Notes under the pieces: generated by a model
What the model saw: the letters and a program-made list of their open reading frames with translations, nothing else
What the model was told of the DNA's origin: nothing
The model's database searches: none
Translations under genes and position numbers: made by a program
From: Eurosta solidaginis
Taxonomy: Eukaryota; Arthropoda; Insecta; Diptera; Tephritidae
Assembly: GCF_040869045.1 (NCBI RefSeq)
Contig: NC_090319.1
Location: 363,523,739 to 363,587,738, forward strand
Direction: 5' to 3'
Length of the DNA stretch: 64,000 bases
Part shown: one piece after another, positions 10,920 through 22,700 of the stretch
Numbering within the stretch: position 1 is the first letter of the stretch
Layout: every line of letters starts with the position of its first letter

Positions 10920-12060
10920 GAACGTTCTTAAAATATCAAAAACCAATCTTAGAGGTCCAAAAGTATTGACGTTAGAACATTGTAATAGGGGATACGAGAA
11001 ACGGGTGCGTGGCAAATTCTATACAAGTGGTAATTTTCATACTGGATATCTCAGATGCATTTATGATACAATACTGAAATTGATAAAAGTTATATAAGGC
11101 AGTGAGACCGAAAAGGATGATGGAGAGCGAAGGAAACGAGAGGAGGTCAATGATAATGAGAGAAAGGCACATGGGAAGAGAAAGGTGTGAGTGAAGTAAC
11201 ACTTGCTAACAATTTTTTGGACCGTTAACGGAGTGACAACTCGTGCTGATTCTCAGACTCGAAGTTGGAAAAAACCCACGTTATATGGAGCTCACTGTAT
11301 CCAATAACGTACTTGGTAGCCCATTGTTGCTGTTGTTGTAGCGACAAAAACACTCTCCGAACGTTTTGTAGAGTGCTATCGATGTAGATGGTGCTTTGAT
11401 GGTACCAAATGGTACCAAGCGCGATTAAGGTATAAACCCGACCATGTCGGCAACGGTTTGATATGACCAAATTAAACCTTTTAGACCATCCCGCCCCGAT
11501 TATTATTTAGTTATTTCCGTTAATCCATTTGTAATGGGGGTCTCATCGAGAGCTGGCATTCAGCCCATGTGGAGTCGTGTAGGCGCCACACTTCCTTTTT
11601 TCTAATGAATAATCATTATGTTGGTATAATGTGACATACATATACACCGTGAGGAAGAATTGTAACTAATAAAGATGAAGGGGAAATGAGTGGTAGATTG
11701 CAAATTCGCCGGCTCAAGGTAAGAGGAAAAGTGGGCGTGTTGTTGCGAAGTCGGTGGACTATGCAGGGAAATCGGCGAACGATTGGCTGATGCATCAAAC
11801 TACCACAGAAATAGGTGAGTCAGGAATAATTTGACGCATATTTAAAGTACTGGTAAATGGTGAACCAGATAAGGGGCTAAGAACATTACCGCGGTAGACA
11901 TCCGTCGGTAGGAAGCGATTAAAATGCATAGACCGCAAGTTTCGAGGACTCAAAAGATCTGCGAAGATCTATCCACATCCATAACACTCCACATAACCTT
12001 CGGGTTGTGTTTGTCGTGACAGCATTGAAAACAATTAAAATAAAGGTGAATCGGTCGACA
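10920..12060. other. Intergenic, mostly unrecognised
   Basis: Between the ppk gene 1 poly-A signal and the CCGAAAT array. Apart from the family G fragment I see no element; purine-rich stretch at 11100-11190. Confidence 0.5.
11322..11502 (-). mobile_element. CAA-tailed SINE-like element (family G), short form
   Basis: The plus strand begins ttgttgctgttgttgtagcg and ends gaccatcccgcccc, i.e. a (CAA)n tail on the minus strand. Only the ~180 bases next to the tail are present. Same short form at 18486 and 58926. Confidence 0.7.
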
Positions 12061-12800
12061 GTAGACTAGTGTCCAAATGGGCAGTGCTCACGTATTTGGA
12101 TGATGAATGAAGATAAGAAAATTTTTCGGACTAACAACAATCCAGAAGTGACCACGAAATAGTTCTGTATGCAAATCCGAAATGGTCTCGAAAACAATAC
12201 CGAAAAAGTCCCACAAAAATCCTTACGCAATAGCAACATTATACCAAAAACTGTCTCCAAATATTCGGAGATCATACTATATTAACCCCGAAACGAGCTT
12301 GAAAATAATCCCCAATCGACTCGAAGTTGTCCTTTTATGATGTTTGAAACAATACGAAATGATCCTCAAATTATGCCGAAAGCCCTCGTGAAGATGGTCT
12401 AAAAGAGTCACGAATGACCCGGGAAACTATCCAGGATGGGTCTTGATATTACGCTTTTAACAGTGCCGAAAATATTCTGAAGCACTCCCAAACTATCCTA
12501 CAGCAGTCCCGAAATAACCCTAAATTTAAACAGTTCCGAAACGGCCCCGAAGAAGTCCCAAAATAATTTAAAACAATCCCAAAATAGTTCCGATATGACC
12601 GGAAAAACAATTCCGAAGTAGTATGAAAATTATTACAAAAACTACATATTTCGAATAATTCTGATAATATTTCGAATACAATCCCGACTAAGCCAGGATC
12701 TACTCCCGAAATAATGGTCCACAAAAATACCAGACATAATCCCTAAAAAGTGCGAAGCCATCAAATTTTTAGTTAAGCCTCCGAAAATTATTCCGAACTA
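12060..12800 (+). repeat. CCGAAAT-type degenerate array, field 1
   Basis: Continuous irregular recurrence of ccgaaa, cccgaaat and gatccc words roughly every 11-15 bases with no exact unit. Minus-strand open frames here (Phe/Arg/Gly-rich) are by-products of the repeat. Confidence 0.75.
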
Positions 12801-13440
12801 AATACCTTAAGATATCTTTAGATCTAGATCTTTATAATTAAAAAGCTCCTGTTGGCGGGAGCGTAGCCCGTAGATCGTTCTGCACTATTAGCTATTGATG
12901 TGCCAAATTCTATACAAATATGTTTCGTCATTCTTCAAATGCATCCTGTCTCCGCATTCTCATTGGTGTTTTCTAATTAGAAACAGCCTTTATACCCAAT
13001 TAAGCGCTCGTGTACTAAAAAGTCCCTATACATTGAACATTCTAATTCCGAGCATATATGTGGTTTGAGAATGTGTTTCATCACCAGTCATTGATTTCAT
13101 TCTCCATTGAATTAAGTTGTTCTAAAAATGACTAGTAATTGAATGAGTTGTAAAGTTGATTGCAACACTAATCGTCCAACCAATAAGCCATAATGCGACG
13201 TAATTAGTTCATACAAGCAATCGAATGCACATACAAGGAAACATATACCCAAACCCGACATAAGCAGATATGTATCATAACTAGCATATGAGGAGCGACT
13301 ATCGACAACAACAACGCAATTAACCAACGCTAATTCGCCAACTAAAAACGACTCCAATTTGCAGATACAAGGCATACAACGCTTCACACTTCGATGCCTC
13401 TAACATTCATAGGATCAAGGTACGAGAACGCGCGATTTTG
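12800..13440. other. Upstream region of ppk gene 2, no element recognised
   Basis: Less repetitive than its surroundings. Candidate regulatory DNA of gene 2 by position only. Confidence 0.4.
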
Positions 13441-13442
13441 GG

Positions 13443-13480
13443 TATATTAAAGCAGCAGCATTTACCATTGCTGTCACAGT
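13443..13480 (+). promoter_or_regulatory. Possible core promoter of ppk gene 2
   Basis: TATATTAA at 13443-13450 is followed about 31 bases later by TCACAGTTTT, an imperfect initiator. The first ATG of gene 2 comes 85-90 bases downstream. Spacing fits a TATA/Inr promoter, but the initiator match is weak and AT-rich DNA gives such pairs by chance. Confidence 0.25.
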
Positions 13481-13564
13481 TTTTGTAATCAATTGTTGTT
13501 GGTTAGTGCATACGCGTGCCAATTGAATAGCTGCAGAAATAGCAAGTCAAATAACGGTAAAACG

Positions 13565-13788
13565 ATGACACCACCATTGCCACACGTGCCAGAGAATACA
13601 GCGCGTAAAGGGAAAATGAGAAGAGAGCCATCATTTGTAATAGGTCGCGCAGCTTGGTGGACGCCGAAAGCCGATGTACATCCATACAAGAAAACTTCAT
13701 TTGCTGAAGCGATGAAGGATTTCTTTCAAAATGTGTCATTTCATTGTTATAGCAAATTAGTTGAACCAGGACGGCGATTTCTCGAACG
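13565..13788 (+). CDS. ppk gene 2, exon 1
   Basis: Starts ATGACACC in an A-rich context (aaacg before the ATG), ends at donor gtaagt (13789) in phase 2. Encodes the cytoplasmic N terminus, including FFQNVSFHCYSKLVEPGRRF. The place of the usual His-Gly gating motif reads His-Cys. Confidence 0.9.
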
Positions 13789-16700
13789 GTAAGTCACTAG
13801 CTAGTAGACATGAGATGTAGCTTGTAAGCACGACTGGGCGAAGTTTAAGCAAAACAACTTATATTGAAGAGGCTATGTCACCTTATATGACAGTTATTTA
13901 TTGATTTTTTATAACTTTCGGAAAGTAATATTTTGAATTTTTAATTTCGCCTTTATCGGAAAATAAGACTTATTTTTTTTTTAATTTTTTGTATTGCTCG
14001 AAAAGTAACAGCTAAATTAAAGTTTTTATGGCTTTCGGAAAATAATAATCCTTTGCTTTAAATTTATTTTAAGCTGGAAAAATAGGGGATTCTTACTTAG
14101 CTCCGAAAATAACAGTTATTGTTTGAGTTTTTTTATATATCTCAAAAAGGAGCTGACATTTTTTAAGTTTTTTGTAGTTATTTTTTTTTTATTGTTTGAG
14201 TTTTTTTCGGTCGGAAAATAACAGGTCTTTTTACAGGGACCAAAACTGCTATTCCATTCACGATAAAAGTCCTTTAGAAAAAATATTATTTCCGGACTTT
14301 TAATTTTTCAGTCTGAAAAAAATTATTAAGTTAAATCCCGACTATAATAAGTCCGAAAATAAAAGTTAACTCCGGACTTAAATTTTTTAAGGAGAGAATA
14401 AAACTCCGGCCCTATTATTATGGAATGGGTCATCCATTCTTAACACATTTTTTTCATACACACTCTTTCTTGTTTCACCAGAAAGGGGTGAATGAAATTT
14501 CAAGACCATCATTTGAGATGGATCAATCTTTATGGCGAAAAAACAGGTGTAAATTTACTATGGAAAAGTATAAGTATAATATTATGAGAGTTGGTTACGA
14601 TTTTTCGATGATAAATTTCTGGTATTAGTAACAAAAATTTTAAAGTGTCGTCCACACAGGTTTTAAATCCAGATATTTAGGATATAAGACTGGTAAAAAA
14701 TCATTTTATTTGGATGAGTCGTTGCATAATTAAAAGACTGGGCTTTTAATTGTCCCTAAAAAATAAAATTCCGGGTTTAACTTTTATTTTCGGACTTATG
14801 AAATTAAGGTGCGGATTTTACTTTTATCTGTTGACTTTTTGGTTTTAAAAATCCGAAAAATGAAAAGGATGAATGATTCATCATGAAAATGCAATGCGAG
14901 TCCCCAGGATTTTATAAACTTTCACTTAGGAAAATTTTTGACCCAGACTTTTTCGACTAAAAAAAAAAATATTAAAATGGGTCTCGGGTTTTTTATATGT
15001 ATCTCTCGAAGAGTTACATACCTTTTTGGGTGTTTTATATCGCTCGGCGAGTAAGAGTTATTTCTTAAATTTTTTTTTATCTCGAAATGTAACAGTTATT
15101 TTTTAAGTTTTTTATATCGCTGGAAAAGAAATAGTTATTTTTAATATTTTTTGAGTTATCTATATTATTCGGTAAGTAATGCTTATTTTTTGAGGCTTTG
15201 GGTCACTCGGAAAATAACAGTTATTTTTTGAGTTTTTTATTTTTTAAAGTTACAATTATTTTCTGAGTTTATTATTTCTCATATTTTTTGATTTTTTTTA
15301 TATTGTTCGACAAGTTAGGGTTATTTTTTCAGTTTTTTATATCGCTCGGAAAGTAGTGGTTGTTTTTTGAAGTTTTTAAGTCACTCGGAAAATAACAGTT
15401 ATTTTTTGAGGTTTTATATCTCTCGAAATGTTGCAGTTATTTTTTGAGTTAGTTATTTTTTATATTTTTAAAGTTTTTTATATAGCTCGAAAGGTAAAGG
15501 TAATTTTTTTTAAATCTATGCCGGAAAACAACTGTTACTTTTTAAGTTTTTTTAACTTTGCTGGAAAAATAGCAATCAGCGACTTTATAATAATACTAAA
15601 AATGTTGCGATCGCTGGCTTCTGCTATTGGATTTGCATTGCTGAAGTCTTAGTTAAAGTTGGCAAAAATGCATGTAACTGTGACTTTATCACAGTGACTG
15701 AAAGAACACAGTAAATATAGCTGTTGCTGATGAAAGTAATCGCAGTGACTGACTGACTCTGTCGACATCTGCTACACGCCCACAATCACGCTTGCCCATA
15801 ATAGTATTTACAGTCACAGGAACAATTCACTAGGAACTACGTTGCTACAGGGACGACCATGAAATTGTCAGCGCTAACAGTCGATATCTGTGCCTACAAG
15901 CCATAACAGCAAAAATAATTTTGTATAGATTTTCAGGAGAGCAAGTAAATACTATTTGTTCTAGATATTAGTTTATTAAATGAAAGTAAATTTACAAAAA
16001 AGAAAAATAATAATAATTGCAAATATAGTGTCAAACAGCTAAAGTTATATTATTATTTGAACATCACAAACAAATGTTTTTCAAAAAAATTCAAAAGATA
16101 ATATTTTGCTTTATACATACCTTCTAAATACATTATTACTGCATTCAATATATTGTAGTGAACCCAAACTATTAAATAAATTATAATTTGTTTGCTTCAG
16201 TCTAGCGTAAAAATCTCAATTTTATCCAAATTCCTTGATTTCAAGGATTGGAACATTTCAAACGCTCTCCTGAAAAACAATGAAAAATTACTTTGGCTGT
16301 TATGGCTTGTAGGCACAAAAATGTTACAGCAACAGCAATAGTATGCAAAAGTTAATGCGAAATCTAACAGTCGATAATGTGAACTGGGATTTGGATCAGA
16401 GTGCCATTCTATCATTGTTCACTCACAGTCACAGATAAATACCGCTGTGCCCGAGAGAGCACAATCACAGATTACGTTGTTCCTCAAAAATCACGGAATC
16501 TGCCAACTCTAGTCTAAATTGCGGGTTCGATAATTAAGTTGCTCATATTTAATTTTTTCATTTGCTTGCAGTTTATTTTGGATTATATTTCACTCCATAA
16601 TGTTCGGTGTGCTGATTGCAATTCTCTACAATACAGTTTTATTTGATCGAGAATTTCTAAGTACGAATTTGTATGATCCAACACATCCCGTCAATGATGT

Positions 16701-19700
16701 GCCTTTTCCCACATTTTCGATTTGTTCACTAAATCGAATATCGAATGTTTCAGCTATTCGATATGCTGAGTATTTGTAAGTTGTTAATGATAGCTGTTTA
16801 TCGAACATAGATTTTTATTATTATAATATTCTAGAAATGTGAAAGATCCATTCAAACGCGGCGTCAAGTACTTTTACAATCACATAAAGAAAATGAATTG
16901 GCCTTACAGTAGCGAATTTGATGAAATGTATGAAGATCTTTTAGAATTTCAAAATTTTTTGGATATTTATGATACAACAGATGAGGAGCTATTTTACAAT
17001 ACTAGAGAACGTATGCAAAAGGTATGTTGTAAAATTTAAATAAGTATCCATTTTCATCTATGTATAAATATTGACTGACATATATTACTGATTATATTTT
17101 CAATAGACCTTATGTATATTGACCCATTAAAACCGACTAATCATATGCAGAGATTTTGAGCTAAGTTCAATAAATTTTTTTTTTTTCATATACCATAAGT
17201 TAACCCCAACGTGCGATGATATGATCATACGTTGTCGCATGGCGAATGAAGACTTCGATTGCCGTACAGAATTTAAACAAACTTTGACTGCAAAAGGTTT
17301 TTGCTGCACCTTTAATCATGATGGCAAGTAAGTATCTATATCCAATTGTCTAATCAAAACTAATATTTTCAATTAAAAAAGTTTAATGACAATTATTTAA
17401 GTAACTGTTAAATACGGGTACAGCTGATTTCGCTTTCTCACAGAAAACGACAGTTTTGCAAGTAAAGGGAATGGTCAGTGAAAGGAAAGGAAATGGAAAT
17501 GAATGAAAACAACATCAACCATTATCAACGAGTTATCGGATTGTTGTTTTGGGCGCGTTTTAAATTTCTTCTTATTGGCAAGTTACAGACGAGTTAGCGA
17601 TTTGTTATCTATAGCAAACGTTATCGATAGGCTAAGAAAATGTTAATCAATTGTTATAAAAAAAATATCCATTTGTTATCGAAAAATAAAGATTTGCTGT
17701 TAAAAGGTTATCGATGTGTTATTGAAAAAATAAAACTTTTTTATCGAAAAACTATCGATTCGTTATTTGATCGATAACACGTTAATAACAAATCGATATT
17801 TTATCGATAAAAAGTTGATATCATTCGACAATGGCTCACTAACTTCTCAATAAAAATCTATTTTGACGATAATAAATCGATAATTTGACGATAACACATT
17901 GATAAAATTTTGAAAACTAATCGATTATTTTGCGATAACAATTCAATAATAAACATATAACATTTCAATAGATCACCTATAAATTACCGACTTCTCTACG
18001 AGAACAGTTGTTATGAATAAGAAACGGATATCTAGTCGAAAACTTCCCGATAATATTAATTGCGCCATAATTTTTCGTATTCATGAATGAATTTTTATTA
18101 ACCCTGCTAAATGATTCCAAACTATTACCAAAATGATCCTGAAATACTCGCTAACGTAGTTCCGTAATTATTCCGAAATACCTCAGGAAAGGTCCCAAAA
18201 TGATTCTTTATCGATCTCAAAATGGGCCCGAAATAATCATTAAAATACGTCCGAAACGTACCCTAACACTTTTTCAGATTGATCTCGAAATAATACTTGA
18301 AATAACCCCGAAGTGATCTGAAAATAGTCCCGGAGTAAACCCAACTTTACAAAAAAAAAAAACTCTCGGAAATAACGCAAAATTATCCCCGAACAATCCA
18401 GAAATGATAGGCCTTGAATGTAATCTCTTCATGGCCAAAAAAATAAACGATCGGGGCGTATTATGGTTTTTCGGGTTTTGCATATTGTTGTTGTTGTAGA
18501 AATAACGCCTTGGGGAGTATTATCGACGTTGATGATCCCTTGACGGATACAGAGCCGGTACGTTCCGGTAACAAGCACTCTCAAGCCCGACCATCTCGGG
18601 AACGAATAATATGACCACATTGAACCCTCTAGGCCAAAACGCCCCCCACATCCTATTTCCATCGAGAACTTAGGGTCACCAGATATTATGTATATAGGTC
18701 CTTACAATAACCCAGTATTAAGTTAAGATAATGTTAATTCCAACAAAGCGGAGGAGAGATATTTTTTTCCCCGAAACCTATTCAGGTTGCAAAAGAACAG
18801 TTTTAAAAAAATACTAAGGAATAAATCACACTAAATTGCCTCAGTTACAGTGAGAAAATATTTGAAAATGAAAATTAATTACTGCGAAAGAACGAAAAAA
18901 TTCAACAATGAACATATCTCATTGCTTTTGTGTTCTTAGGTGTCGGTTGTTATCCAAGATAAACCAAGGTGCCTTTTCTGATTAACTGTTAAATGTAATC
19001 CTTCGCTATAACTAATTATATTTATTAGTATAGCCTGTGGTCGAAATTCAACCAACTTGTATTTTTTCAACTTAGTCTATGCATCAAGTGTTGGAAATAT
19101 AGCAAACTGGTCTAATTTACTTAAATTTTTCATTAAAATTTTGAATTTGATCTAAGACGTTGTACTTTTTGATTGTATTTTCTTAAATTTTCTACAAACT
19201 TTTCAAATGTAATTATAACGTTTTGGTATGGAGCTCCTTAAACAAATATATAAAAATTATGCAAAATCAAATGAAATTGGCATAGAATTATGGTGAAATT
19301 AATTGAAATTGAATTGAAAAATAGGTTTTTCCACACCACCCGGAAGGTCTCCGTTGGCGCGCTACCGAAGTTAGTTTTGGGTGCTCGGTTCCCCAGTAGG
19401 CCTATATCATCCATATACATATATCGCCCATTTACTTCAATAGTGTCATAATTCAAAAAACACGTACTTTTAGTTAAAAACGAAGAAATGTGGTAAAGGA
19501 ATTTAGCCTATTTCACGCCACCCGTTAGGTATGCAATTGGCGCTTTACCGAGTTTAATTTTGAATAAATACATAATATGTATTATGTAAGTGTGACACAA
19601 AGCGAAAATTTCGAGTAGAATAGAGGATACCTTCATAAAAAAATAAAATAAAAATATAAAAAAATTATGTAATGTGAAAGAAGGCAGAGTTTACTAAAAA

Positions 19701-22700
19701 AAATTGTATATTGTATTTTTATTTTTGTGGGTTATATTTTTGTAACTTTTTTTTTGTTCAGTATAAGACGTACCATATTTAAAATGAGGATTAAATCTGC
19801 AAATGCAAAAACATTTTCGGGCAAATTTTCCATTAATTGTTATAAATAAATTAGTTTCAACAAAATTTAACTCATTATTTGTGATTTCATGTTTTTTGAA
19901 AACAACTAAAATAAACAAGTAAGGAAGGTTAAGTTCGGGTGTAACCGAACATTACATACTCAGTTGAGAGCTATGGTGACAACATAAGGGAAAATAACCA
20001 TGTCGGAAAATGAACCGAGGGAAACCCTGGAATGTGTTTGTATGACATGTGTATCAAATGAAAGACATTAAAGAGTATTTTATGAGGGGGTGGGCCATAG
20101 TTCTATAGGTGGACGCCATTTAGGGACATCGCCATAAAGGTGGATCAGGGTTGACTCTAGAATTTGTTTGCACGATATGGGTATCAAATGAAAGGTGTTA
20201 ATGAGTATTTTAAAAGGGAGTTATCCGTAGTTCCATAGGTGGACGCCGTTTCGAGATATCGCTATAAAGGTGGACCAGGGGTGACCCTAGAATGCGTTTG
20301 TACAATATGGGTATCAAACGAAAGGTGCTAATGAGTATTTTAAAAGAGAATGAGCCTTAGTTCTATAGGTGAACGCCTTTTCGGGGTATCGCAATAAAGG
20401 TGGACCAGGGGTGACTCTAGACTTTGTTTGTACGATATGGGTATCAAATGAAAGGTGTTAATGAGTATTTTTAAAAGGGAGTGGGCCTTCGTTCTATAGG
20501 TGGTCGGTTTTTCGAGATATCGCCATAAAGATGGACCAGGGATGACTCTAGAATATGTTTGTACGATGTGGGTATCAAATGAAAGGCGTAGGGCTTAGTT
20601 CTATAGTTCGAGATATCGCCATAAAGGTGGACCAGGGGTGACTCTAGAATGTGTTTGTACGATATTGGTATCAAATTAAAGGTATTAATGAGAGTTTTAA
20701 AACGGAGTGGTGGTAGTTGTGTATGTGAAGGCGTTTTCCAGATATCGACCAAAATGGGTGACCCAGAACATCATCTGTTGGATACCGCTAATTTATTTAT
20801 ATATGTAATACCTGCCAAGATTTCAAGGGTTTTTTATTTCGCCCTGCAGAACTTTTTCATTTTCTTCTACTTAATATGGTAGGTGTCACAACCATTTTAC
20901 AAAGTTTTTTCTAAAGTTATATTTCGCCTCAATAAACCAATCCAGTTACCATGTTTCAACCCTTTTTTCGTATTTGGTATAGAATTTATTTATTTATTTA
21001 TTTATTTTTTTCATTTTTCGTAATTTTCGATATCGAAAATGTGGGCGTGGTCATAGTCGGATTTCGTTAATTTTTTATACCAAGATAAAGTGAGTTCAGA
21101 TAAGTACGTGAACTAAGTTCAGTAAAGATATGTCGATTTTTGCTCAAGTTATCGTGTTAAGGGCCATGCGGAAGGACAGACGGACGACTGTGTATAAAAA
21201 CTGGGCGTGGCTTCAACCGATTTCGCCCATTTTCACAGAAAAGAGTTAGCGTCATAAAATCTATGCCCCTACCAAATTTTAAAAGGATTGGTAAATTTTT
21301 GTTCGACTTATGGCATTAAAAGTATCCTAGACAAATTAAATGAAAAAGGGCGGAGCCACGCCTTTACTTATATACTGTAAAGATATTAAATTTTTGTTAA
21401 AATTTTACTTAAAAAAAGTTTTTTTTAAAAATGGGCGTGGTCCTTCTCCTATTTTGCTAATTTTTATTAAGCATACATATAGTAATAGGAGTAACGTTCC
21501 TACCAAATTTAATCATGATATCTTCAACGAATGCCAAATTACAGCTTGCAAAATTTTTAAATTACCTTCTTTTAAAAGTGGGCGGTGCCACGCCCATTGT
21601 CCAAAATTTTACTAATTTTCTACTCTGTGTCATAAGTTCAACTCACCTACCAAGTTTCATCGCTTTATCTGTCTTTGGTAATGAATTATCGCACTTTTTC
21701 GGTTTTTCAAAATATTCGATATCGAAAAAGTGGGCGTGGTTATAGGTCGATATCGTTTAAATAGCGATCTGAGATGAGTGCTCAGGAACCTGCATACCAA
21801 ATTTCATCAAGATACGTCAAAATTTACTCACGTTATCGTGTTAACGGGCGGACGGACGGACATGCACATTTTTTTTTCAATCCTGATGATTTTGATATAT
21901 GGAAATCTATATCTTCTATCTCGACTCCTTTATAATTGTACAACCAAGCGCGTACGCTTATGTAGGTTTGTGTCTTAGAGCACTTACATAATTGGCCCAC
22001 AGATGGCGCGATTTTGTGCAAGAAAGTAAATATCGATATTTTGAGAGATTGTTGGATTTACAAAAAACTTTTTCTATTAATTATAAACAAATATTTTAAT
22101 ATTTGTTAACAAAAATAGTCCTATGCACTGCGGCTGATCCATACGAATCGATTCATATAACTTTTATATGATTTTACGAATGCTAACTATGCGAAACCGC
22201 CTGTCAATTGTTTGTATGGAAATTTTGTTAGCGTATTAATATATAGATACTTTTTTTTACCAGATATTCGGAACCACGTCCACCTGCACTTGGCTTATTC
22301 AAATATAATGGCTTAGTACTTTTACTAAATGCCTCAGATGGCGATGAGTTTCACAAAAAATCGGTTTCGGCTAGTTTTGGTGTAAGTATTCTATAGTATT
22401 AGGGGTGTTTAAAAATTTATTAGTTATGCATGCATCTTAAAAGTATAAAAATCAGTGATCCATTACCAATATACTATTTTATTTAAGTTTTACTTTCATG
22501 CATATGGCAATTATGCGGACGTTTTAAGTGGCTCGGTAAATGAACGCTTAGTAGGGCCTGGAATGCAAACGTCTTTATCAATTGACGCCACCGTAGAAGA
22601 AACTGAAGAATCAGCACGTATACTAAGTCCAATTGTTGTAAGTACTGCACCTGTTGTAAATAATACACTGTGAAATAAAAATGCTAACAAGTTGGAAGAA

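Noticed and set aside
12449..12724. Phe/Gly/Arg-rich minus-strand frame (also at 48570-48851 and 49053-49388)
   Set aside because: Translations of the CCGAAAT quasi-repeat; no start context, no family, same words in every field.
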